15,667 nucleotides of DNA, from positions 1 to 15,667 of the forward strand of contig CAIVQM010000169.1 in the NCBI GenBank assembly GCA_903908025.1, written 5' to 3'. This DNA comes from an uncultured bacterium. Its GTDB lineage: Bacteria; Actinomycetota; Actinomycetes; S36-B12. Positions 8,074 through 14,926 of this stretch are shown here, one piece after another. Within the stretch, counting starts at the first letter, position 1; each line of letters opens with the position of its first letter. A program made the position numbers and the translations under genes. Below the pieces are notes generated by a model, which worked only from the letters and a program-made list of their open reading frames with translations, did not search any database and was not told the DNA's origin.

Positions 8074-9618
8074 CTAGGCGTCGGCTGTCTTATGCGATCG
8101 GGCAGGTCGGCGGCGGTAGCCCACGAACACGATCGTGGATAGCAGGGCGACCGCCGCTCCCAGCGCGCCGTTCACGTGGAGCCCGTCAGCCATGGCCGAC
8201 TTCTCGAGGTCACTGATCGACGCCGTCTCCGTGACCGGGTAGCTGTACGTCGAGATGTAGTCAGGGTTCTGTGTCGCCATCTGGAGGTCCTCAATCGCCT
8301 GAGAGATCTCCTCGGTCGACAGGCCGGCGCCTTCGAGGTTGCGGGTCATGGATGCCTCGACCGTGCCGAAGACGATCGAGCTCATGAGGATGAAACCGAG
8401 TGCGACCCCGATCGACGAAGCCGAACTGCGGAAGGCAGCAGTGTTGCCCGACTCGCTCTTCGGAGCTGTACCCATGACGGCATTGGTCAGGACGACCGCG
8501 GTACCCATAGAGGCAAGGCTGAAGACGGCGATGCTGGCCACAGGTACCCACAAGGGGGAGTCGTACTGCACGAGCAGCAGCGTGAGCATGCTCGCCGAGA
8601 GCGCCAGCAGCATGATCGTGCCCGCCTGATGCACCCCGTATCGGCGCATCAGCCCTCCGCCGACGACCTTCGCGCCAACCAGCCCGAGCAGCTGCGCCGG
8701 AATCATAGCCATGGCCGTCTGGAGAACACTGAGCCCGAAGATGTACTGGAACGCGAGCGTCATGTAGTACCAGGTGTTCGCGAAGGGGATGAGCAGCACG
8801 ACGATCAGCAGCAGCGCCGTTGCGCCGTTCTGCAGCGGCTTGATCGATAGTGACGGTGACGACATGCGTCGGTACACCACCACGAGAACAACGGCCGAGA
8901 CGACGCCACCTGCAAGAGTCATCATGGTGCGCGGCGAGAGCCCGTCGTCCGAGAAGTGGCTGAGGAACTGCACGGCAGCCACCACCGTCAGGCCGGCAAG
9001 AATCGGCGTCCACAGTTCGCCCGTCTCGCCAGTGCCCTTCGAGGCGGGAAGCAAGGTCATGATCGCGACGAGGCAGACCATCCCGGCGGCCACCCAGATG
9101 AGCGGCACCAGTCGCCAACTGTGATCGCGGATGATGGCCCCGGTGACCACCGGCAGGATCAAGTAGACGATCGGGCCGACCATTCCGAAAGTCGCGAATG
9201 CCGAGGCCCGCTCCCCCTCGCCTTCGATCCGCGAGCCCAGCAGCCCCAGCGCGGTGATCGACATCACCGTGGCACCGATGCCCTCGAGCAGCAGGCCGAC
9301 CGAGAGCAGCATCTCGCCGTTTGCGACGGCGATCGCGAGGCTGCCGACCACGAAGAACGCCACCGCGATCCTGAGGATCTTGCGCTGGCCCAGCCGGTCA
9401 CCGAGGAGCCCGGCGACGAACACCACGAGGATGGCGGCGATGCTGGGGATCGCCAGCGCCGTGCTCACCTGGTCGTTGGTGAGGTTCAGATCGGCCAGCA
9501 TCGGCGTCAGGATGTAGTTGAAGCTCGCGGTGACGCTCATGCTCACGCCCGCCACCACGCACACGCCCAGAACCAGTCGACGCCCGTCGGTTGTTGGCCG
9601 CAAGGCTAGGGACGTCAC
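8074..9618 (-). CDS. MFS drug/small-molecule exporter, DHA2-like (about 14 TM)
   Basis: The product has 514 residues with about 13-14 hydrophobic helices. It shows MFS motif A between helices 2 and 3 (GLLGDRLGQRK, about 70-80) and the central hydrophilic break (ASKGTGETGE) after helix 6. The architecture resembles the EmrB/QacA (DHA2) proton-antiport exporters. Near the C terminus a 60-70-residue acidic, mostly hydrophilic loop (NLEGAGLSTEEISQAIEDL to ISDLEKSAMADG) precedes the last helix, a feature of DHA2 members with a large extracytoplasmic loop 13-14. The exported compound cannot be predicted. The GTG start (9616-9618) has TACGCT seven bases upstream and no Shine-Dalgarno, suggesting a leaderless transcript. 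No TetR or MarR regulator, commonly paired with such exporters, is adjacent. Confidence 0.87.
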   Translation of the reverse strand: MTSLALRPTTDGRRLVLGVCVVAGVSMSVTASFNYILTPMLADLNLTNDQVSTALAIPSIAAILVVFVAGLLGDRLGQRKILRIAVAFFVVGSLAIAVANGEMLLSVGLLLEGIGATVMSITALGLLGSRIEGEGERASAFATFGMVGPIVYLILPVVTGAIIRDHSWRLVPLIWVAAGMVCLVAIMTLLPASKGTGETGELWTPILAGLTVVAAVQFLSHFSDDGLSPRTMMTLAGGVVSAVVLVVVYRRMSSPSLSIKPLQNGATALLLIVVLLIPFANTWYYMTLAFQYIFGLSVLQTAMAMIPAQLLGLVGAKVVGGGLMRRYGVHQAGTIMLLALSASMLTLLLVQYDSPLWVPVASIAVFSLASMGTAVVLTNAVMGTAPKSESGNTAAFRSSASSIGVALGFILMSSIVFGTVEASMTRNLEGAGLSTEEISQAIEDLQMATQNPDYISTYSYPVTETASISDLEKSAMADGLHVNGALGAAVALLSTIVFVGYRRRPARSHKTADA

Positions 9619-9625
9619 GCTGCGG

Positions 9626-9631
9626 AGCGTA
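9626..9631 (-). promoter_or_regulatory. Putative -10 box of the MFS gene (leaderless)
   Basis: The minus strand reads TACGCT (TANNNT pattern) seven bases before the GTG start. The -35 is not clear. Confidence 0.35.
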
Positions 9632-9675
9632 TAGGTCGTGACGCGGACACCGGATGACAGCCGTCGAGGTGCCGG

Positions 9676-9971
9676 CTACGGCCCCAAGCGGACCATCGTG
9701 CCAAGGCTCGTTGTGCCGCCGAATCCGTTCACTCCCGTGAGCACGTAGCGGTAGCACCCCGAACCCACGCCGCTCTGCGCGATCGGAGCAGGACCAGTGA
9801 TGGTTGTGGCCGAGCCGGGTGCGAATGCATCGCAGACCCCGGCAGTGACCGTGCTCTGCATGCGCACCAGCGTGCTGCTCGCCAGACCCGACTGCGCATC
9901 GGAGAAGTTCGTGAGTGCCGAGATCGCGAAGGGGATCGTCCGGCAGCACGAATCGGCACTGGGCACGGCGG
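9676..9971 (-). pseudogene. C-terminal remnant of an Ig-like repeat surface protein
   Basis: In one minus-strand frame ending at TAG 9676, the last 95 or so codons read as a recognisable domain end: FAISALTNFSDAQSGLASST, then CDAF, then GSGCYRYVLTGVNGFGGTTS and MVRLGP. This pattern (SGLASSTL, a first Cys, then CYRY...TG with a closing strand) is typical of tandem Ig-like/fibronectin-like modules in large secreted actinobacterial proteins, where the two cysteines probably pair. The frame stays open upstream to 10347, but there it is antisense-like arginine/proline-rich sequence inside the AAA ATPase gene and is not coding. No start codon or signal peptide belongs to the fragment. I therefore read it as a stranded 3' end of a much larger gene whose 5' part was lost at or near the end of the ATPase gene (about 9972). 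Confidence 0.55.
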
Positions 9972-11192
9972 TCACTCGACGCGTGAACGGCGGGGTCGGC
10001 GCGGGGGGACCACGAGTTCGGGCATTGCGCGCAGCATGAATTGCTCGAAGTGCGGGACGGTGAACCCTGCGTATCCGTGTTCGGGCGTATACAGCAGGCC
10101 CATGGCGATGAGTTCCGCGCGGGTGGGGCCGACCTGCGGCGAGGTGCGTCCGAGGACCTCGGCGACGTCGGATGCTTTCTGAGGGGCGCTGCCCAGACTT
10201 GCCATGGCTCGCAGGTAGGCGCGCTGCATCTCGGTGGTGCGGTCCAGCCGGACTCTGAAGAAGGACGAGTCGAGCTTGGATTGGTAGACGTCCTCGGCGT
10301 CGAGCATGTCTTGCCGCGTGATTCGATCCCCCGTGGCCAGCGGCCACACCGCGTAGCCCAGTTCCTGGATGAAGTAGGGGTAGCCGCCGGTGATGCTCAG
10401 GGCAAGGTCGAGCGCTGCGGGCTCGAATACGGCGCCCTCCGCCTCCGCGGGTCCGGCGAAGGCCTTGGCTGCATCCTCTGCACTCAGGTAGCCGATGGCC
10501 GGGAACTTGAACAGGCGCTCCGCGTAGGACTTGGCGTCGCCGGCCAGTTCGGCGATCTGAGGCAGCCCCGCCCCGACCATCGTGATGGGAAGCTTGCGCT
10601 GGACGACGCGGTGAAGTCCGCCGATGAGCGCCTCCAGTTGGCCCTGCCCCAGGAACTGCACCTCATCTAGGAGCAGCACCACGCCACGGCCGATACTCGA
10701 TGCGGCCTCTCCCAGCGCGATGAAGACGTCACTGAGATCCAGGGAGAGGTCACCGTGGTCGCCGAACCCCTCCGCAGCAGCCACGTCAATGCCCGCAACG
10801 ACTGTCCCGCTCGGATCGACGCCGATGCTGAATGACTTCAGGACGGCAGCCGCCTGCCGGAATGTGTCCCCCCAGCGAGCGCGCGGCGATAGTTCGAAGA
10901 GGGCAGTCCGCAGTCTCGCGGCGAACTCGCGGCGGAACTGAGGATCGTCGTGCTTGCTCACCTCGATCTCCACCACGACCCACCCGGCGGCCAGCGCTTT
11001 CGACCGGAACTGGCCGAGCAGGACGGTCTTTCCGACGCCACGCAGGCCCGTAATGATCATCGACTGCTCAGTCCTGCCACTGGCCAGTCTCCGCAAGAGA
11101 AGGTCAAAGGACGCAAGCTGATCATCGCGCCCGACGATCACCTCAGGCTCTGCCCCAGCGTTCGGCGTGTAGGGGTTGCGCACCGGATCCAT
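9972..11192 (-). CDS. AAA family ATPase, AAA_16/COG1672-like, solitary
   Basis: The 406-residue product opens with a short leader (NPYTPNAGAEPEVIVGRDDQ, where VGRDDQ is the typical box before the P-loop). It continues with Walker A GLRGVGKT (49-56), Walker B VVLLLDEVQ (171-179; D176, E177) and a sensor-1 region ITMVGAGLP (about 203-211). A C-terminal lid and winged-helix part includes ITGGYPYFIQELGYAVW. This architecture matches AAA_16/ORC-Cdc6-like STAND-related ATPases, common in actinobacteria and archaea and mostly of unknown role; some relatives are attached to nuclease or sensor domains. None is attached here and no partner gene is adjacent, so no function is assigned. The C-terminal tail (PPRRPRRSRVE) is very basic. 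ATG 11190-11192 has TAAAAT six bases upstream and is probably leaderless. The 3' end abuts the surface-protein remnant. Confidence 0.85.
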   Translation of the reverse strand: MDPVRNPYTPNAGAEPEVIVGRDDQLASFDLLLRRLASGRTEQSMIITGLRGVGKTVLLGQFRSKALAAGWVVVEIEVSKHDDPQFRREFAARLRTALFELSPRARWGDTFRQAAAVLKSFSIGVDPSGTVVAGIDVAAAEGFGDHGDLSLDLSDVFIALGEAASSIGRGVVLLLDEVQFLGQGQLEALIGGLHRVVQRKLPITMVGAGLPQIAELAGDAKSYAERLFKFPAIGYLSAEDAAKAFAGPAEAEGAVFEPAALDLALSITGGYPYFIQELGYAVWPLATGDRITRQDMLDAEDVYQSKLDSSFFRVRLDRTTEMQRAYLRAMASLGSAPQKASDVAEVLGRTSPQVGPTRAELIAMGLLYTPEHGYAGFTVPHFEQFMLRAMPELVVPPRRPRRSRVE

Positions 11193-11198
11193 TCCCGC

Positions 11199-11204
11199 AT
11201 TTTA
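11199..11204 (-). promoter_or_regulatory. -10 box of the AAA ATPase gene (leaderless)
   Basis: The minus strand reads TAAAAT, close to consensus, six bases before the ATG. Only GCGGGA lies between, so there is no room for a functional Shine-Dalgarno. It sits in an unusually AT-rich stretch (about 11199-11260) in the 254-bp divergent gap to the DUF4190 gene. Confidence 0.55.
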
Positions 11205-11434
11205 CTGTCTTTACCCTACTTTCGCTAGAAGCAATAAAGTCTACTAAAAGACCTAAACCTGGCGTCGTGCGGCTCGGATTCACGCACTGGACCTATAGAT
11301 GCCTCACCGATAATGGGCGACCCGTCAAAGCATCAGAACCGGAGCAGAGATGCCGGCTCGCCTCACCCGCGCCAGGGGCTGCTTCATCAGGGTTTCGCCC
11401 CTTGGCGCGTGGGACGATGCGGGTTCGGCTGCAC

Positions 11435-11443
11435 GAGGGGGAG
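11435..11443 (+). promoter_or_regulatory. Ribosome binding site of the DUF4190-like gene
   Basis: The purine run GAGGGGGAG lies three to eleven bases before ATG 11447 and decides this start. The frame is open back to 11267, but the upstream 60 codons look non-coding. Confidence 0.6.
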
Positions 11444-11446
11444 CGG

Positions 11447-12295
11447 ATGCCTGATTACAAGGTGGGCGATGTCGTGAACGGACATCGCTTCAACGGCCAC
11501 GAGTGGGTTCCGACCAGTCCGGAGGAGACGGCCGCGTCCTCAACGAGTCCCCCGCCCCCACCTCCGCCATCGGCTTCAGCGGGCAACCGTGTGCCTGCAA
11601 CTCAGGGGATCGTCGCGGGCACACCAGGAACCGGCCAGTACACCGGGCTCACATGGGATGGGAAGCGCTGGGTGGGCCAGACCACGGTTCAGGGCACCCA
11701 GAACGGGAAGGGAACCGCCAGCCTCGTCATCGGAATCATCGCGATCCTCCTGTGCGGCGGCGGCGTCATCCTTCCCATCCTGGCCATCACCTTCGGCTGG
11801 ACTGGGATGAAGCGGGCCAAGACAGGTCTCGCGACCAACGGTGGAGTCGCGAAAGCTGGATTCATCCTCGGAATCATCGCGGCGGCCATCTCAGCAGTCC
11901 TCGGGGTGTTCGTCCTCATCGGCACGTTGACGCAGCCAACCACCACGACCGGGCAAACCAGCAGTTTCGATTCACAGACCGCGGACACGAGTTGGATTCC
12001 CACGGGATACACCCAGTGGGATGACAACGTCGCGTGGAAGTGGGCCGATAACTCGACCTTCGAGTGCGCGTCCTACGACGATGCCTGCAACGCCGTCGAT
12101 CTCGTGTCGCACTACGGGTGTCCGAATGGCATCTTCGTGGAACTCGCTGCCGTCGATGACTCCGGAGTTGTCCGGGACAAGGGAAACGAGATCACCGCCG
12201 CCGTCCCGGTGGGAGTCCAGGCCCGCGCAGTCGTGGGATTGCCTGGGGAGTTCAGCCAGAGTCAAGTCAGTCAGATCTCGTGTATGGGCTCCTAA
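11447..12295 (+). CDS. DUF4190-like membrane protein with extracytoplasmic four-Cys tail
   Basis: From ATG 11447 the product has 282 residues. The N-terminal cytosolic part contains two tryptophan motifs of the kind found in DUF2510-like modules (FNGHEWVP, 15-22, and WDGKRWVGQ, 70-78), separated by a proline run (35-41). Two hydrophobic helices follow, about 91-116 and 137-160, joined by TGMKRAKTGLATNGG, which is the DUF4190 pattern (SLVIGIIAILLCGGG ... AKAGFILGIIAAAIS). After a Thr-rich linker, residues about 180-282 form a soluble domain with C207, C214, C225 and C279 and several tryptophans, probably outside the membrane and disulfide-bonded. I know of no biochemical function for this arrangement. 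The gene is divergent from the AAA ATPase and followed by a gene-poor stretch. Membrane topology is inferred only from hydrophobicity. Confidence 0.75.
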   Translation: MPDYKVGDVVNGHRFNGHEWVPTSPEETAASSTSPPPPPPPSASAGNRVPATQGIVAGTPGTGQYTGLTWDGKRWVGQTTVQGTQNGKGTASLVIGIIAILLCGGGVILPILAITFGWTGMKRAKTGLATNGGVAKAGFILGIIAAAISAVLGVFVLIGTLTQPTTTTGQTSSFDSQTADTSWIPTGYTQWDDNVAWKWADNSTFECASYDDACNAVDLVSHYGCPNGIFVELAAVDDSGVVRDKGNEITAAVPVGVQARAVVGLPGEFSQSQVSQISCMGS

Positions 12296-12844
12296 CCTGA
12301 CGGCGTTGGGATAAGCAATCGAGCTGACGTCCGCTCAGAGCGCCTAGGTCAGCCGCGTCACCCCTGACCTGGTCCAGCGCCCGGACAGGACGACGTGGCG
12401 CATCGGCACCGGCCGCCGGGCCGCCGGCGACAATGTGAACGCCCCCGAGTCGCGAAGAGACTCACCGGCCCGCACCGGACAACGGCGCGCCGACCCGATG
12501 ACGTAGAAGACGACGTCACCGAGTCCCCGATGGCTGGCGTCCTTTGCGCTGCCCGCATCCAGACCCGGGATTGGCTGATCCATCAGATGCGGCTCGAGGC
12601 CGACGGATCCGACTGTGATCGCGTGCGGTGCCATCAGAGCGATCGTGAGACACACGCTTCTTCAGATGGGCAGCGTGCGCGCCGCGAGAACTGCCTCGTT
12701 CCAGACCAATGTCCGTCCTCTGGACCTACGGATGCCATGTATGCCAGATGTCATGGGGCTATGCAATGGAGCTAGCCTGGATCTTGACGCATTGGGCACG
12801 ACGGCATACCGGCGAAAGTCATTGCGTCACAACACTTTTCCGAT
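12296..12844. other. Stretch without a supported gene
   Basis: No reading frame here resembles a known family. The longest, a 103-codon minus-strand frame (12344-12655) and a 126-codon plus-strand frame (12395-12775), overlap each other and neither has a convincing start signal. Short competing inverted repeats occur at the left edge: CTGAC at 12324-12328, GGTCAG at 12347-12352 and CTGACC at 12364-12369. They could form alternative hairpins and perhaps terminate the DUF4190 transcript. Tracts around 12724-12776 resemble parts of the tRNA-Lys gene. The region may be degraded accessory DNA next to the island. Confidence 0.4.
12323..12353 (+). terminator. Possible hairpin downstream of the DUF4190-like gene
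   Basis: GCTGAC (12323-12328) and GTCAGC (12348-12353) enclose an inner CGCT-CAG-AGCG hairpin, 28 bases after the stop codon. There is no T tract. The right arm can pair instead with CTGACC (12364-12369). Confidence 0.3.
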
Positions 12845-12882
12845 GTGGGTCGCCGGGGGCTCCAACCCCGAACCTACGGATT
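12845..12882 (-). repeat. attL-like direct repeat: detached tRNA-Lys 3' end
   Basis: This copy matches 15001-15038 at 37 of 38 positions (C instead of G at 12863, in the T loop). It covers the acceptor 3' strand, T arm, variable loop and 3' anticodon stem. Beyond 12882 the sequence departs from the tRNA, so it cannot fold as a tRNA. Confidence 0.75.
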
Positions 12883-12950
12883 TAGAGCCTGCGAACCACC
12901 CTCGTCGCTGAGCGTGATCTCAGCGGCACCAAGCACTTTCGCAGCACCGA

Positions 12951-13001
12951 GACTCACCCAGACCCACCCAGGCTCAGGCGGAAAGGGCCAGGAAAGGGCC
13001 A
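12951..13001 (+). repeat. Short tandem repeats just inside the island
   Basis: GACTCACCCA/GACCCACCCA (12951-12970) is a 10-bp tandem pair with one mismatch. GGAAAGGGCCA occurs twice in perfect tandem (12980-12990, 12991-13001). They lie about 70-120 bp from the attL-like repeat and could be recombinase or accessory-factor binding sites, or simple slippage products. Confidence 0.5.
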
Positions 13002-13151
13002 GGCCCGTTCCCGATTCTTCGTATTTCGAGCGTACCCGGCTGGGGGACCGTCGACCTTGCCCGGCCGGGTCGTGTGCCGGTGGAGCGGGGTCCACGTCGG
13101 GGCTTGACCCCATCAGGGCTTTCGTCCGAGCCGTCCATGCCAGCCACGTGG

Positions 13152-13188
13152 TTGTCACATCTATTGCGTGGGCGCTATATTAGTGACA
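13152..13188 (+). promoter_or_regulatory. Leaderless promoter embedded in an inverted repeat (island operon)
   Basis: TTGTCA (13152-13157) and TATATT (13176-13181) are separated by 18 bases, a near-ideal sigma-70-type promoter, and the ATG follows six bases after the -10, so the transcript is probably leaderless. TGTCAC (13153-13158) and GTGACA (13183-13188) form a perfect inverted repeat that brackets the promoter. It is a likely operator for autorepression by the HTH product. Confidence 0.65.
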
Positions 13189-13874
13189 TGTCGCTGGTAG
13201 GGGTCTCCGAGGCGTCGCGCTCGCTGGGGGTCAGCCCTCAGCGGGTGCGAGCGATGCTGGCCGCCGGGCAGCTGTCAGGCAGGAAGCTCGAGGGGGTCTG
13301 GCTCATCGATCTTCCCCTGCAGCGCGACGCCAGGCTCAGACCACGTCGTCGACCCATGTCCGCTGCCCAGGCGTGGCGCGCCCTGGCGCTCCTGTCGGGC
13401 CTGGATGTCGACCTCGACCCCTCGGTCAGGTCGCACCTGCGTGCCCGGCTGCGCAGCGCGCTGGCCCGCGACCGTCACGATCCGCTGGGTCTGGCCGGTC
13501 TTCTGCGTGCCTGGATGCGAGACCGCGCCGAGCCTCGCCGCTTCCACGTGCCGGACGTGCCGCTGGCCAGGCTCCGCAGCGACGCCCGCCTGATCCCGTC
13601 GGGAGGCAGCCACCCTGACTCCCCCGTGCGTGACGCCCACCTCTTCGAGGCCTACGTCGACCGCGCGCACCTGGACGACGTCATCCGGCGGAACTCGATG
13701 ATCGCCGCCCAAGACGGCAACGTCCTGCTCCGGGTCGTGTCCGAGCCCGAGGGCCTGCGCTGGATCGACAGGGGGCTGCTGCCGTGGGCTGCCATCGCCG
13801 CAGACCTCGCCGAGCACGACGACTCGCGGTCCATCACGGCAGCGGGGCAGATGATCGCCGGAGCGAAGGTATGA
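13188..13874 (+). CDS. HTH protein, putative antitoxin/regulator of the island pair
   Basis: The 228-residue product begins with a MerR/excisionase-like helix-turn-helix (residues 1-42: VGVSEASRSLGVSPQRVRAM, then a wing ending WLIDL). Then come an Arg-rich linker (RPRRRPMSAAQAWRALALLS, about 52-70), a helical middle with LRARLRSALARD, and a C-terminal domain of about 90 residues. The layout, and its translational coupling by ATGA to a nucleotidyltransferase-like gene, resembles DNA-binding antitoxins of AbiEi-type (type IV) toxin-antitoxin pairs found in actinobacteria. That link is by recollection and context, not by a search. ATG 13188 is chosen because the -10 box lies six bases before it and the HTH starts there; the frame is open back to 13074. 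The inverted repeat over the promoter suggests autoregulation. The frame is intact, unlike its partner. Confidence 0.7.
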   Translation: MSLVGVSEASRSLGVSPQRVRAMLAAGQLSGRKLEGVWLIDLPLQRDARLRPRRRPMSAAQAWRALALLSGLDVDLDPSVRSHLRARLRSALARDRHDPLGLAGLLRAWMRDRAEPRRFHVPDVPLARLRSDARLIPSGGSHPDSPVRDAHLFEAYVDRAHLDDVIRRNSMIAAQDGNVLLRVVSEPEGLRWIDRGLLPWAAIAADLAEHDDSRSITAAGQMIAGAKV

Positions 13875-14896
13875 CCGAGAGCCTCAGCCCCTTCGGCTCG
13901 GCAGTCACGCAGGTCGTCTCCCACTGGACCGGGAAGAAGGCGCACTCCGTCCGCAACGACGTCCTCGGCCTGGTCCTCGAACAGAGCGCCGCGGCACAGA
14001 CCACGCCCGCCACGATCGAGGAAGTCGCCGCCCTCGCCGCACGGCACGGTCTCGATGACGGGTTGACGACACGCTCGGGGGAGCAGCCCAGCGTTGCCGA
14101 GGCCCTGGCGTGCCAGGAGATCCTCACCGCCCGCGGAATCGGACCATTCCAAGTTCCGGGAGCCAGGATCACCGTGCCCGACCTGCTCGACTTCGACCAG
14201 CAGGGATGGCTCACCCTCCTCGACCTGTTCGACCACGTCCCACGCCACTGGGCACTCGTAGGCGGGCAGATGATCCACCTGCACTGCTAGCAGCGCGCAA
14301 GGCCGGCGCCCCGCGTCACCACTGACGCGGACCTCATCCTGGACATCCGAGCTAAGAGGACGGTGCTCGCGACCGTCACCGCGTTCCTTCAGGAGCGCGG
14401 CTTCCAGGAGGACGGCCGCAGTCCCACGAACGTGGGTCACCGCTGGAAGCGCGATCGCGTGTCCTTCGACGTCCTCCTCCCCGAGGGCCTCAGCCAGGCC
14501 GGCGCGAGGACTTCCACCGTGACCGGCGCCAGGACACTCCAGGTCCCCGGAGGAACTCAGGCGATCGATCGCGCGCAGAGCGTCGAAGTGGACATCGCAG
14601 GACGAGTCGGCAGGATCATCCGCCCAAGCCTCCTCGGTGCGCTGGTCGGCAAGGCCGCAGCACTCGAAATCCCTGTCGACCCCAACGTGGACCGCCACTC
14701 CTCGGACTTCATCACCCTGGCAAGCCTCATCGACAACCCCGCCGGGATGAACGCCCTCGTCACCCGCCGCGACCGCACCCGAGTCGCCGCGATGCTCAGC
14801 CGACTCCCCGAATCCGACCCCGCCTGGCAGGTCTACGGAACGGGGCCCACTGCACGAGGCACAGCGATCATGGCCTTCGGCCTCGACACGACCTGA
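13871..14896 (+). pseudogene. Nucleotidyltransferase-like toxin candidate, interrupted by in-frame TAG
   Basis: ATG 13871 overlaps the HTH stop (ATGA). Read through the single TAG at 14288-14290 (codon 140), the frame gives 341 residues. The region around the stop reads HWALVGGQMIHLHC, stop, then VTTDADLILDIR, which fits a nucleotidyltransferase core: the GG motif, then DxD. The rest (VGHRWKRDRVSFDVLLPEG, LQVPGGTQAIDRA, RPSLLGALVGKAAAL, DFITLASLIDNP) looks like the conserved C-terminal part of an actinobacterial AbiEii-like family. Both halves are in the same frame, so only one substitution is needed to explain the break. The first fragment (139 residues) lacks the DxD, and the second could restart at GTG 14363 but lacks the GG motif, so neither alone should be catalytic. 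It may be a recently inactivated toxin; TAG readthrough or a sequencing error are alternatives. The family name is by recollection of motif patterns. Confidence 0.65.
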
Positions 14897-14906
14897 CCCG
14901 CGCGAG

Positions 14907-14926
14907 ATGGGTACAGCAATGGGTAC
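14907..14926 (+). repeat. Direct repeat ATGGGTAC, possible recombinase arm site
   Basis: ATGGGTAC occurs at 14907-14914 and 14919-14926, a 12-bp period, between the end of the nucleotidyltransferase frame and the tRNA att copy. Position and spacing resemble arm-type binding sites of tyrosine integrases, but two copies are thin evidence. Confidence 0.35.

Noticed and set aside
8176..8850. 224-codon plus-strand frame opposite the MFS gene
   Set aside because: Charged, low-complexity antisense product; the minus strand encodes clear membrane helices.
9988..10347. Upstream continuation of the surface-protein remnant frame
   Set aside because: Within the AAA ATPase gene this frame yields Arg/Pro/His-rich sequence typical of a shadow frame. 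Only the part below about 9972-9990 resembles a protein domain.
12344..12655. 103-codon minus-strand frame left of the island
   Set aside because: No family resemblance and no clear start signal. A similar-length frame overlaps it on the other strand. Kept only as part of the gene-poor stretch.
14288..14290. TAG read as pyrrolysine or as a programmed recoding site
   Set aside because: No pyrrolysine genes are visible, and no recoding signal is evident downstream. A nonsense mutation or sequencing error is simpler, though readthrough is not excluded.
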